NCBI RefSeq assembly: GCF_042726155.1
Contig: NZ_JBHXHV010000004.1
Coordinates: 310,001 to 374,000 of the forward strand
From: Leucobacter sp042726155
GTDB taxonomy: Bacteria > Actinomycetota > Actinomycetes > Actinomycetales > Microbacteriaceae
Direction: 5' to 3'
Length of the DNA: 64,000 bases
Both the position numbers and the translations under genes were made by a program. A model generated the notes under the pieces. The model saw only the letters and a list, made by a program, of their open reading frames with translations. It was not told where the DNA came from and searched no databases. Below, in pieces: positions 8,219 to 15,296 of the stretch. Within the stretch, counting starts at the first letter, position 1. Each line of letters starts with the position of its first letter.

Positions 8219-8713
8219 GTGAAGAACATCGTCAGCAGCGAAGAGGAGCATCTGTACTCCGCTGAGCCGATTACCGACACCGCCCGCACCCTGATTTCGG
8301 CCATGCAGCAGTTGCGCGGGGCGCAGCAGCGCCAAGAGGCTCGCTCGCTCGATCACTCCGGACTCCACAGTCAAGACCTGCGGGCGCTGCGGTACATCGT
8401 GCAGGCTGATCGCAGCGGGCAGCCAATCAGCCCCAAAGACCTGATCACCATGCTCAAGACCTCGAGCGCGAACGTCACAAACGTGATCGACCGTCTCGTC
8501 AAGAAGTCTCTCGTGACGCGCGACCCGCACCCGACCGATCGCCGCGCTCGGTTTCTGAAACCGACCGGTGTCGCTGTCAGTGAGGTCGACGCCGCGTTCG
8601 AGGAGCACCACGCCGCGCTCATCGCTGCCGCGAACGGTGTCTCCGACGCAGATGCGGCCACCACGATTCGCGTGCTCGCAACGCTGACCGCGGCGCTCGA
8701 CGGCGTCGCCTAG
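8219..8713 (+). CDS. MarR-family transcriptional regulator (paralogue of 2777-3271)
   Basis: 164 aa, GTG start with GGAAG upstream. Same length as, and collinear with, the MarR protein at 2777-3271, sharing for example the QQRQEARSLDHSGL / HQQEARSLGISGL region, SSANVTNV and TDRRA. The winged helix spans about residues 50-110 and the wing is TRDPHPTDRRARFLKPTG. It is a dimeric ligand-responsive DNA-binding protein. Upstream lies TAAAAT (near 8176) as a possible -10 in an A-rich patch. It follows the BLUF gene, so it could be the BLUF output or an unrelated autoregulated repressor; the sequence does not decide. Confidence 0.9.
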   Translation: MKNIVSSEEEHLYSAEPITDTARTLISAMQQLRGAQQRQEARSLDHSGLHSQDLRALRYIVQADRSGQPISPKDLITMLKTSSANVTNVIDRLVKKSLVTRDPHPTDRRARFLKPTGVAVSEVDAAFEEHHAALIAAANGVSDADAATTIRVLATLTAALDGVA

Positions 8714-8809
8714 GGCGCTGGGGGCGGTGCGGGCGCTGCGGGCCGTTGTCGGTTAGCCGATTGCCGTTAGCCGATCGCCGTGAGCAATGCTCGCGGATAC
8801 GATGATCCG

Positions 8810-9040
8810 TTAGCGGTCGAGCAATCGTGGCCGGCGGCCGGCTCGACGATCGAAGTGGTTTCGCACCTCGAAGTGCGCACGCACGGCATCGGCCATTGTC
8901 TTATCGAGCTTCCACGGCTGATTGTTGGGATGGTCGGGATAGCGGTTGCGCAAAAACTTGCGCACGCGATGCCCCGGGTGTACCCCGGGAGTATGACCCA
9001 ACTCTTCGGCGAGCTCGCTCGGACTGATCGGATATTGCAT
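8810..9040 (-). CDS. Small protein with Lsr2-C-terminal-like helical DNA-binding fold (tentative)
   Basis: 76 aa from ATG 9040, which has GGGGGG six nt before it; ATG 9058 or a further upstream codon is possible. The sequence ISPSELAEELGHTPG followed by VRKFLRNRYPDHPNNQPWKL and DKTMADAVRAHF resembles the small E3-binding-type helical domain seen in Lsr2 C-termini and in short actinobacterial phage/regulatory proteins (LAEELG...RKFLR.RYP pattern). No nucleoid-protein N-domain is present. Whether it binds DNA is an inference. Confidence 0.55.
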   Translation of the reverse strand: MQYPISPSELAEELGHTPGVHPGHRVRKFLRNRYPDHPNNQPWKLDKTMADAVRAHFEVRNHFDRRAGRRPRLLDR

Positions 9041-9346
9041 GCCTGGCCCCCCAGTCATACGGCTCGCCGATGATCCTTCGGCGATCCGCTGATCGTTCTC
9101 ACGCGCCTCGACTAGGCACGCGACTGCGAAGTCGCCGTCACCGACTCCATCGGTAGCGTTCCAGCACACGCGGCGAAATGCTCACGACACGCCGATTCAA
9201 GTAAGAAAATGACTTTAATTTTAAGTTAAATAGAGTCCAGAGTTATCTCGTCGTTACATTTTTTACTCAGGCTCGGCTGTTAATTTTGCGGTTCGCCCGG
9301 CACACGCGTCGTTTCGACGCGCATGCCCGACACCGACAGGAGCACC
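9041..9346. other. Intergenic region with AT-rich island
   Basis: About 300 nt between divergent small genes. Positions 9197-9290 are markedly A+T-rich compared with the rest of the window (runs such as TTTAATTTTAAGTTAAATAG), including a near-palindrome TTAATTTTAAGTTAA. It probably holds the promoter of the 38-codon gene at 9347. I see no clear -35/-10 pair and no RNA gene. Confidence 0.5.
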
Positions 9347-9463
9347 ATGACTGACACCAAGCGCTCGATGCGGAACCCCAAGACCTTCACCGCCATCATT
9401 GTGCCCACGGCACTCACCGTCGCCGCTGGCGCTTACGTCGCCACGGGCATGCTCTTCGGCTGA
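9347..9463 (+). CDS. 38-aa single-span membrane peptide
   Basis: A short reading frame with AGGAG 4-5 nt before its ATG. The peptide has a hydrophilic basic N-terminus (MTDTKRSMRNPKT) and one transmembrane helix (FTAIIVPTALTVAAGAYVATGML). It ends in LFG. Strong ribosome-binding site, clear membrane segment and a terminator hairpin downstream (9530-9569) support a real gene. Function unknown; such small proteins often modulate membrane complexes. Confidence 0.62.
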   Translation: MTDTKRSMRNPKTFTAIIVPTALTVAAGAYVATGMLFG

Positions 9464-9529
9464 GCGGCGCCGCGTTGCGCCGAGCTCGCCCGCGTCGGCG
9501 GGCACCGCGCCGAGCCCCTATACAAACGC

Positions 9530-9569
9530 CGAGCCCCTCCCGATTGAACGCTATTTCGGGAGGGGCTCG
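9530..9569. terminator. Bidirectional terminator hairpin
   Basis: Perfect 14-bp inverted repeat (CGAGCCCCTCCCGA at 9530-9543 and its complement at 9556-9569) with a 12-nt loop. It lies between the small membrane gene on the plus strand and hemH on the minus strand, a convergent junction. There is no T-tract, as is common for actinobacterial hairpins. Confidence 0.7.
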
Positions 9570-9664
9570 TCGATGTGAGAGGGACTCGGCGTTGCTCGGA
9601 TCAGCAGCAGCCGCAGCAGCAGCGGCCAGGCGCGCCAGGCGGTGCTCGGCGCCGCGCGGTCCAC

Positions 9665-10924
9665 CTACGGCTGGAGGCCCGCGATCGCCGGCTTGAAGCC
9701 GAGGCGCGGATTTTCGCAGCAGCCGGGGCGGCAGACGTCGAACCACGCGCCAATCGTCGTTGCGCTGGCGCGCTGCTCGACTGGGCGGCCCTCAATGCGC
9801 TCCTGCACGAGATCGACGAGAGCTCCGACGAACGCCGGGTGCACGCCGGGGGTCGGCACGCGCGTCACCCACAGGCCGCGCTCGGTAGCCGTTTCTGTCG
9901 CCTCTTCGTCGAGGTCCCACATGACCTCCATGTGGTCGCTCACAAAGCCGAGCGGCACGATCACCACAGCGGTGCGCCCCTCAAGCTCGTTGATCGCATC
10001 ATTGATGTCGGGCTCAAGCCACGGCTGCGACGGGGGGCCCGAGCGCGACTGGTACACCAGCTGCCACGAAGTGCCCGGAGCGGCCTGCGCGATGATCTCG
10101 GTCGCGGCGGCGAGGTGCTGGGCTGCGTAGCCGCCGCCCTCGGTGTCGGTGAACAATCCGGCGCCCGAAAGCTCGGCGTCAGCCGTCGGGATACTGTGCG
10201 TCGCGAACATGATTTCGACCGCGTCCGCGTCGTTGCCCGCCGCAATCGCCTCGAGGACGCCCGCGCGCACGCCCTCGACGAACGGCTGCAGGAATCCGGG
10301 GTGCGAGAAGAATTGACGCACCTTGTCGATGCTGAGCTTGCCGGCGAGGCCTGTCGCTTCAAGCGCGTCAGCCCAGTCTTCGCGGTACTGACGGCATGAC
10401 GAGTACGAAGAGTAGGCGCTCGTCGGAATAGCCAGTATGGTGCGCACGCCATCCGCCGCGGCCTGTTCGAGCGCCTCGTCGAGGTACGGCGCCCAGTTGC
10501 GATTGCCCCAGTAGACCGGCAAGTCGAGGCCGACCTCAGCGAGCGCGGAGCGCAGGGCGGCGAGCAATCCGCGGTTGTGGTCGTTGATCGGGCTCACTCC
10601 GTCAAAGTGCCGGTAGTGGTGAGCAACCTCTTCAAGTCGCTCGTCCGGGATCCCGCGACCCCTCGTGACGTTGCGCAAGAACGGAAGCACATCGTCTTGC
10701 CCCTCGGGCCCGCCGAACCCGGAGAGCAAGATCGCGTCGTACGAGAAGGGCTCCGTCGTGTGTTCGAGCCCCATGCGCGTTGCGGATGTTGCGCTCGGCA
10801 CGAGTGCGCCGGGCTCGAGATACACCGTCGAAGCCGCCGGCGGTTTCGTCTCGCGGCGGCCGGTCGGGCGGTACCCTTTCGCCTCCGGGGTGCTCCCCGC
10901 CTGCGATACGTCACTACTGTTCAT
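9665..10924 (-). CDS. hemH: Ferrochelatase (coproporphyrin III type)
   Basis: 419 aa. Inserts Fe2+ into the porphyrin ring; in monoderm bacteria the enzyme acts on coproporphyrin III (CpfC). Visible family marks: AILLSGFGGPEG at the fold start, VYWGNRNWAPYL, the catalytic His in MFATHSIP, and the Glu-rich helix EVMWDLDEEA. A C-terminal CRPGCC cluster together with Cys in SSCRQY could ligate the [2Fe-2S] cluster known from mycobacterial ferrochelatase; spacing differs from that enzyme, so this is tentative. The N-terminal 55 residues are an extension rich in Thr/Pro/Ala. ATG 10924 has GAGGAA at 6 nt. A palindrome at 10960-10976 overlaps its probable promoter. Confidence 0.94.
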   Translation of the reverse strand: MNSSDVSQAGSTPEAKGYRPTGRRETKPPAASTVYLEPGALVPSATSATRMGLEHTTEPFSYDAILLSGFGGPEGQDDVLPFLRNVTRGRGIPDERLEEVAHHYRHFDGVSPINDHNRGLLAALRSALAEVGLDLPVYWGNRNWAPYLDEALEQAAADGVRTILAIPTSAYSSYSSCRQYREDWADALEATGLAGKLSIDKVRQFFSHPGFLQPFVEGVRAGVLEAIAAGNDADAVEIMFATHSIPTADAELSGAGLFTDTEGGGYAAQHLAAATEIIAQAAPGTSWQLVYQSRSGPPSQPWLEPDINDAINELEGRTAVVIVPLGFVSDHMEVMWDLDEEATETATERGLWVTRVPTPGVHPAFVGALVDLVQERIEGRPVEQRASATTIGAWFDVCRPGCCENPRLGFKPAIAGLQP

Positions 10925-10959
10925 GTCGGATTCCTCACGTCAAACCGGTCTCACTTCAG

Positions 10960-10976
10960 CATAGATCTGATCTATG
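10960..10976. promoter_or_regulatory. Candidate operator upstream of hemH
   Basis: CATAGATCTGATCTATG: perfect 8-1-8 palindrome, 35 nt upstream of the hemH start. On the minus strand its far arm runs into TATGCT, a plausible -10 hexamer, so a repressor bound here would block hemH. It does not match the IdeR/DtxR consensus. Cognate regulator unknown. Confidence 0.5.
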
Positions 10977-11159
10977 GCCGTTCCTGCCAGAACGCTTGAT
11001 GCACCGAATACCCAGCGGATTGCAAAGATAATGTGTTATAAATTTAGCGTTGACCGCGTGATCCCGAGATTCAGGGTTGTGCGAGTGAACGCCAGCGTAG
11101 CTGCGGATCGTGCAAACGACACCGCAGGCGCTCAGTCCGACAACCGAAAGGGGAACCCC

Positions 11160-11333
11160 ATGGGACTCGACGACAAGATCAAGAACACTGCGGAAGAGCT
11201 CGCCGGCAAGGCGAAGGAGGCCGCGGGCAAGGTTTCCGGTAACGAGAGGCTTGAGGCAGAGGGCAAGGCCGACCAGGTCAAGGCCGACGCCAAGCAGGCC
11301 GCTGAGAAGGCGAAGGACGCGTTCAAGCAGTAG
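11160..11333 (+). CDS. CsbD-family stress-response protein
   Basis: 57 aa, strongly charged and helical, typical CsbD-like composition and length (GLDDKIKNTAEELAGKAKEA, GNERLEAEGKADQVKADAKQ). AAAGGGG precedes the ATG. CsbD-family proteins are small, soluble, stress-induced proteins of unknown biochemical role. A strong hairpin follows at 11389-11419. Divergent from hemH across 235 nt that include an AT-rich patch near 11020-11050 likely to hold its promoter. Confidence 0.9.
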   Translation: MGLDDKIKNTAEELAGKAKEAAGKVSGNERLEAEGKADQVKADAKQAAEKAKDAFKQ

Positions 11334-11388
11334 CGTTCGACGCTTATTATGTGACACCCGTTGTGCCTCGCGCATCGCGGGTGACACA

Positions 11389-11419
11389 CCGAAACCCCCG
11401 GCATGGCCGGGGGTTTCGG
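11389..11419. terminator. Terminator hairpin after csbD-like gene
   Basis: 14-bp perfect stem (CCGAAACCCCCGGC at 11389-11402 and its complement at 11406-11419) with a 3-nt loop, followed by CATTTC. It lies between the CsbD gene and the convergent membrane-protein gene, so it may serve both strands. Confidence 0.75.
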
Positions 11420-11449
11420 CATTTCATGGCGGGGTCGGCGGCGGTTCAG

Positions 11450-12127
11450 CTACTCCGATTCCTCGCTGCTCGTGTGATGCGGGGTTCCGACCGGTTTCGA
11501 TTCGCTTGAGCCGCGCTGGCGCAGGTAGACGGAGAAGGCGACCATAGCGCCGACGGCCAAGAACTCGGACTGCCAGTTCTGCAGGGTACGGTTCCAGAAT
11601 TCGGCGGACAGTGCGTAGTCCAACCAGGTGTCGGGCGGCAGTCCGTGCATTGCATTCTGCTCGTTCGCGACGATGTGCCCGGCGAGCGACTGTGCGAACC
11701 ACGACAGCAGAAACACGGTGCCCATCACGATGAGGAGCGAGTTGGAATACACCCACAGGCGCACGCCCCGCGCCTTCGCCCAGCGCGGGGAATCAGGTTT
11801 CGCGTGCCGACCGATGAACTGATCCGCGTCACTGCCCACCCCCTCATCGCCCGGTCGCTTCGATTCGGGCGACCCTCGCTGAATAAACCAGATGGTCGCC
11901 AGGATGAACAGGAAGAACTGCAGAAACTCCGACTGCCAGTTTTCGGCGACGTCAACGAGGAAGTCCGACGACGTAATGAAGTGGGTGTAGCTCACCGTCG
12001 GCTGACCGTGATGCATCAGCTCTTCATTCGTGAAGGCGAAGCCCGCGATCGACTGACCGATGAGCGTCACGATGAAGATGACGAGAAAGACCAGGCTAAG
12101 CCCCATGTCGCGGATGTAGTGACGCAT
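11450..12127 (-). CDS. Membrane protein with duplicated module (DUF6766-like)
   Basis: 225 aa. Two tandem copies of the same unit are evident: residues about 8-88 and 125-210 each contain a first helix ending in QSIAG / QSLAG, a polar stretch, then NWQSEFL, a second helix and QRGSxESK. That gives four transmembrane helices in two repeats. The pattern fits the uncharacterised actinobacterial DUF6766 group, named from memory. ATG 12127 begins 5 nt after the stop of a 37-aa membrane peptide, so the two are probably co-translated. Function unknown. Confidence 0.75.
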   Translation of the reverse strand: MRHYIRDMGLSLVFLVIFIVTLIGQSIAGFAFTNEELMHHGQPTVSYTHFITSSDFLVDVAENWQSEFLQFFLFILATIWFIQRGSPESKRPGDEGVGSDADQFIGRHAKPDSPRWAKARGVRLWVYSNSLLIVMGTVFLLSWFAQSLAGHIVANEQNAMHGLPPDTWLDYALSAEFWNRTLQNWQSEFLAVGAMVAFSVYLRQRGSSESKPVGTPHHTSSEESE

Positions 12128-12132
12128 CGTGT

Positions 12133-12246
12133 TCACCGGCCCATCAGAGGCAGGGTGATCATGATTGCGAGCCCAACGACGATGATGGTCATCCACGCCC
12201 AGAACGGGATCGCCATGACGCTCTTGCGGTTGCTGTTGTTCGGCAT
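12133..12246 (-). CDS. 37-aa single-span membrane peptide
   Basis: Strong AGGAGG just upstream of ATG 12246. Peptide: polar N-terminus MPNNSNRKSVM and one hydrophobic helix (AIPFWAWMTIIVVGLAIMI). Ends 5 nt before the four-helix membrane protein gene, implying an operon and possibly a small subunit or partner. Not recognised. Confidence 0.65.
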   Translation of the reverse strand: MPNNSNRKSVMAIPFWAWMTIIVVGLAIMITLPLMGR

Positions 12247-12379
12247 GTCTCCTCCTACCCTCACATCTTGAGCATCGCCCAGCGGTCGCGTTTTGGCATG
12301 GGGATTGACGCGAGCGCTGGGTGGGTGGCAGCTGGCTGAGTGGCAGTCGGTTGAGTGCGTGCACGGCGCCGTGTGCGAG

Positions 12380-12385
12380 TACGAT
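12380..12385 (+). promoter_or_regulatory. -10 element for leaderless transcript (gene at 12393)
   Basis: TACGAT, 7 nt before the ATG with no Shine-Dalgarno between; fits the actinobacterial TANNNT leaderless arrangement. Confidence 0.6.
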
Positions 12386-12392
12386 TCGAAAC

Positions 12393-12734
12393 ATGTCGAC
12401 ATCGATTTATTACTCAGCTGCTCGCGCTACCCCGCTTTCAGGCGAGGAGCGCTCGCGAGTCGACGCGCTCGTGCAGCAGCGCAACGACGACTTCCCCTTC
12501 GCATACGAAGGACTCGACTTCTACGCCGCCGATGCCGACTCCCCCGAGACCGTTCTCGAAGGCTCAACCAAACTCAGTGCTGACGACGACGCGATTGAGG
12601 CGCTGCTCTACTGGTGCGACGCGCTGACCGAGCTCCGTCGGCTCGTGCCCGACGCCGAGTGGCACGTGCACATGGACGATTTCGACATTCCGTGGACCGA
12701 CGAAGACGGATACCGGCTTCCCGGGATGGAGTAG
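12393..12734 (+). CDS. Acidic hypothetical protein
   Basis: 113 aa, not recognised. Starts at ATG 12393, which is 7 nt after TACGAT and has no ribosome-binding site, so the message is probably leaderless. The sequence is rich in Asp/Glu, Trp and Tyr (FAYEGLDFYAADADSPETVL, ALLYWCDALTELRRLVPDAEW, DDFDIPWTDEDGYRL) and looks like a compact cytosolic protein. It ends 4 nt before the NmrA-like gene, so the two probably share a transcript. Confidence 0.7.
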   Translation: MSTSIYYSAARATPLSGEERSRVDALVQQRNDDFPFAYEGLDFYAADADSPETVLEGSTKLSADDDAIEALLYWCDALTELRRLVPDAEWHVHMDDFDIPWTDEDGYRLPGME

Positions 12735-12738
12735 GGCG

Positions 12739-13614
12739 GTGGGTGAGCCGGCCGTATTGGTGACCGGGGCGACCGGCAACACCGGGCGGGTCGTGGTTGA
12801 GCAGTTACTCACGGCTGGGCGCAGCGTGCGCGCGGCCGGTCGCACGACCGAGTCAGTGCGACGCGCCTTTGGGGATCGGGTCGAAGCGGTCGCCCTGGAC
12901 TTCACCGACGAATCGACGTGGCATGACGCGTTTACCGGCGTCGAGCAGATGTTCCTCATGCGCCCGCCGCAGCTGGGCAAACCGAAACGCGAGATGATCC
13001 CCGCGCTTGAGTACGCACGCAAGTTGGGCATCACGCAGATCGTCTTTCTGTCGCTGCAGGGAGCGGAGAAGAATCGCGTTGTTCCGCACGCTGCCATCGA
13101 GGCGTGGCTTCGTGAATCAGGCGCGGCTTGGACGTTCGTGCGGGCATCCTTCTTTCACCAGAATCTCTCGACCGTTCACGTCAGTGACGTTCGGGATCGC
13201 AATGAGATCGTCGTCCCGGCCGGCCGAGGCGCGACAGCGTTCGTGGATGCCGAAGACGTGGGGGCGGTCGCCGCCGTGGCGATCCTGAATCCCGACGACT
13301 ACCGAAACACCGCACTGACCGTGACGGGCAACGAGGCCCTCGGGTATGCGCGTATCGCAGAGATCTTGAGCCGCGAGCTCGGCCGCAATATCGCCTACAA
13401 CCGACCCGGATTGCTTCGGTACCTGCGCCACGCTCGCCGACAGCTCGGCCTGCCGTGGGGCATGGTGATGGTCACGGCAGCGATCTACACGACCGCACGA
13501 TTCGGCATGGCCGCGGGCCTCACCGACACGGCACGAACGGTACTCGGCCGCGACCCCATTGGATTCGCCGAGTTCGCGCATCGAGAGCGTCGGGTGTGGG
13601 GGCCGGAGGAGTAG
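12739..13614 (+). CDS. NmrA-like NAD(P)H-binding protein
   Basis: 291 aa, GTG start with a weak purine stretch. Rossmann motif LVTGATGNTGRVVVEQL at the N-terminus, then GRTTESVRRAF, FLSLQGAEKN and WTFVRASFFHQNL, the layout of NmrA/HSCARG-type atypical SDRs. These bind NAD(P)H and act as redox sensors or reductases (for example quinone reductase QOR2); no catalytic Tyr-x3-Lys is obvious. Specific substrate unknown. Probably co-transcribed with the acidic protein at 12393. Confidence 0.85.
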   Translation: MGEPAVLVTGATGNTGRVVVEQLLTAGRSVRAAGRTTESVRRAFGDRVEAVALDFTDESTWHDAFTGVEQMFLMRPPQLGKPKREMIPALEYARKLGITQIVFLSLQGAEKNRVVPHAAIEAWLRESGAAWTFVRASFFHQNLSTVHVSDVRDRNEIVVPAGRGATAFVDAEDVGAVAAVAILNPDDYRNTALTVTGNEALGYARIAEILSRELGRNIAYNRPGLLRYLRHARRQLGLPWGMVMVTAAIYTTARFGMAAGLTDTARTVLGRDPIGFAEFAHRERRVWGPEE

Positions 13615-13718
13615 CTAGGTGTGACCCAAACCCGCTGGGCGCTTGGGGCCTTCCCGGTGGGGCTCATCGACGGCGGCGGCGCGAGCTATTCGGATCACGA
13701 GGCGTGGCCGAGCCAACC

Positions 13719-13800
13719 CCGCCGACCACGAGGGTTCCCCGTGAAACGGAGGGGTATTGCGCTCAATTAACCCTCGCGTTCGGCGAGAACCCTCGTGGTC
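13719..13800. repeat. Long intergenic inverted repeat (family D)
   Basis: 14-bp perfect arms (GACCACGAGGGTTC at 13724-13737 and its complement at 13787-13800), extended outward by about five pairs with one mismatch, around a 49-nt spacer. It lies after the NmrA-like gene. Could be a terminator or a remnant palindromic element. Confidence 0.65.
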
Positions 13801-14168
13801 AGCGGATCGGGGTGGGGTCGGGTGAGTCCTCGAGGCCGACGTGTATCCCGCGCAGGCGGCCACCTCGACCAAGAAACCGCGACCGGGCGGATACTCTGCT
13901 CGCTTCGCGCGGGTGAAGGGCGTTGTGAAGATACTCGGCGTATCGTTTGCGTCGGGCTGCAGCGCGATCGCCCAGCGCGCTCCGCGCAACGGGCTTACGA
14001 GTTCCCAAACGGTGCCAAGGGTTGCGTTTTCGCCTTCGACAATCGTTGTGAGTTCACTGCGGCGAAGGAGCTTCAGGCGGGAACCGAGCGCTTGCTCGTT
14101 TCCGGTTCCGTCGAACCCTCCGATGTCTTCGATAACCACGACGCCGCGCGAACCGGGCGATGGGAACC
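13799..14168 (-). pseudogene. Remnant of an FtsK/SpoIIIE-type ATPase C-terminus (frameshifted)
   Basis: Minus-strand reading from about 14168 gives PSPGSRGVVVIEDIGGFDGT, then LRGARWAIALQPDAND and PPGRGFLVE, the C-terminal lobe of FtsK/EccC-like translocases of actinobacteria. Right after RGFLVE (near 13870) the sensible continuation GGRLRGIHVGLEDSPDP moves to another frame and ends at a stop at 13799, which indicates a one-base deletion. The N-terminal bulk is absent; upstream is a terminator and tRNA-Met. Not a functional gene. Family naming is from memory of the C-terminal pattern. Confidence 0.6.
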
Positions 14169-14169
14169 A

Positions 14170-14202
14170 GAAACAACAAAACCCCCGGAGAAACCAGGGG
14201 TT
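14170..14202 (-). terminator. Intrinsic terminator after tRNA-Met
   Basis: Hairpin AACCCCTGG-TTTCT-CCGGGGGTT (minus strand, one wobble) followed by TTGTTGTTTC, a T-rich tail. It would end the tRNA-Thr/tRNA-Met transcript. Confidence 0.7.
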
Positions 14203-14218
14203 CTGTAGCGGCTTGTCG

Positions 14219-14292
14219 TAGCTGAGGCGGGGCTCGATCCCGCGACCTCACGATTATGAGTCGTGCGCTCTAACCAGCTGAGCTACTCAGCC
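14219..14292 (-). tRNA. tRNA-Met (anticodon CAT)
   Basis: 74 nt cloverleaf: acceptor GGCTGAG/CTCAGCT (G-U first pair), D-arm GCTC..GAGC, anticodon stem CACGA/TCGTG with loop CTCATAA, T-stem GCGGG/CCCGC, discriminator A, no encoded CCA. The loop CTCATAA favours elongator Met; an Ile-lysidine tRNA cannot be fully excluded. Confidence 0.93.
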
Positions 14293-14319
14293 ATAACTCC
14301 CGAGGGAGAAACAAGCCGG

Positions 14320-14391
<72 letters not shown>

Positions 14392-14522
14392 GTGGCCACC
14401 TTGCGATGACAACCGTTCGAGAATAGCACTGTTCGCGACCCAATGTGAAATCTGGTTGGCTAGGAGGGTGCACCCCGGGCGGGTCTCGTGCGGGGTGCGA
14501 ATAGTTGATCAGAGGAGCAGGT

Positions 14523-15011
14523 GTGCGGAGCCGCGTCGTAGCGATCGTCGGAGTGGTGTTGGCGTTGTGGATGGCCGTCGGGCGGTGGCCGTTTGGCATC
14601 GGCGGCAGCCTGACGTGGTGGTATCTGCCGACGATCGGGTTGGTGTTCGCTTGGCTGCAGATCTGGCAGTCGCGCCGCCTCGCCGTGACAACCGCACGCG
14701 GCCGCCGCACAGGCCGCAGCACGATCGTCACGCTGATTCTGGCGTGGCTCAGTGCCATCGGGTTTGGGCTGACGGTTCCGGATCGCGTGGGCGACGACCT
14801 CGTCTCCGTTCTGAGCCTGGCAGCCGGGTCCTCATTCTCGTCGGAGATGTCGCTCGCGCTCTGCAATCCCCTCGGAATCTTGGCGTTCGCCTTCGCAATC
14901 GCATCGCTCTGCTTCACCTACGCCGACGCCCGCGACCCGAAGCCAGAAGAAGACGAGTACCTCGACGAACACCCAGAAGCCGGCGGCATGGCGCCGCACC
15001 CGCTGGCGTAA
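14523..15011 (+). CDS. Four-helix hypothetical membrane protein
   Basis: 162 aa. GTG 14523 has AGAGGAG 5 nt upstream. Hydrophobic segments: VVAIVGVVLALWMAVG, WWYLPTIGLVFAWLQIW, IVTLILAWLSAIGFGLTV and CNPLGILAFAFAIASLCF. An acidic C-terminal tail (KPEEDEYLDEHPEA) is likely cytosolic. Not recognised beyond a generic actinobacterial membrane protein. Followed immediately by a 19-bp terminator hairpin. Confidence 0.75.
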   Translation: MRSRVVAIVGVVLALWMAVGRWPFGIGGSLTWWYLPTIGLVFAWLQIWQSRRLAVTTARGRRTGRSTIVTLILAWLSAIGFGLTVPDRVGDDLVSVLSLAAGSSFSSEMSLALCNPLGILAFAFAIASLCFTYADARDPKPEEDEYLDEHPEAGGMAPHPLA

Positions 15012-15052
15012 ACACGTGATCCCCGACCGGCTTCCGGTCGGGGATCACGTGT
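15012..15052. terminator. Very stable bidirectional terminator
   Basis: 19-bp perfect stem (15012-15030 with 15034-15052, core GATCCCCGACCGG) and a CTT loop, placed exactly between the plus-strand membrane gene and the minus-strand tRNA-Ser. It can serve both transcripts. Confidence 0.8.
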
Positions 15053-15057
15053 GTTCG

Positions 15058-15148
15058 TGGCGGAGGGTAGGGGATTTGAACCCCTGACTGGGGGTTACCC
15101 AGTGCTTGTTTTCAAGACAAGTTCCTTCGGCCGCTCGGACAACCCTCC
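15058..15148 (-). tRNA. tRNA-Ser (anticodon TGA)
   Basis: Acceptor GGAGGGT/ACCCTCC, discriminator G and an encoded CCA (15058-15060). Anticodon stem CTTGT/ACAAG with loop CTTGAAA (TGA), long variable arm (CTGGG/CCCAG), T-stem GGGG/CCCC with loop TTCAAAT. Class II tRNA, typical for Ser. Confidence 0.95.
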
Positions 15149-15283
15149 GCCGAAGAGCTTAGCAAATTGCGCGGGCTCCTCCGCCCACTCGGGTTACTCG
15201 GCCCGAAAGCACCGCACTGCCGCAATGCCGCAATGCCGCACCGACGCACTGCCACACAGCTAGCGGCAGCTCGCGAGCCGCAC

Positions 15284-15289
15284 TACAGT
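15284..15289 (+). promoter_or_regulatory. -10 element for leaderless transcript (gene at 15297)
   Basis: TACAGT, 7 nt before ATG 15297; no ribosome-binding site. Confidence 0.6.
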
Positions 15290-15296
15290 CCGAAGC

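Noticed and set aside
13455..14208. Overlapping plus-strand frames after the NmrA-like gene
   Set aside because: They cross a long palindrome and the FtsK-like remnant in antisense; no start signals or motifs.
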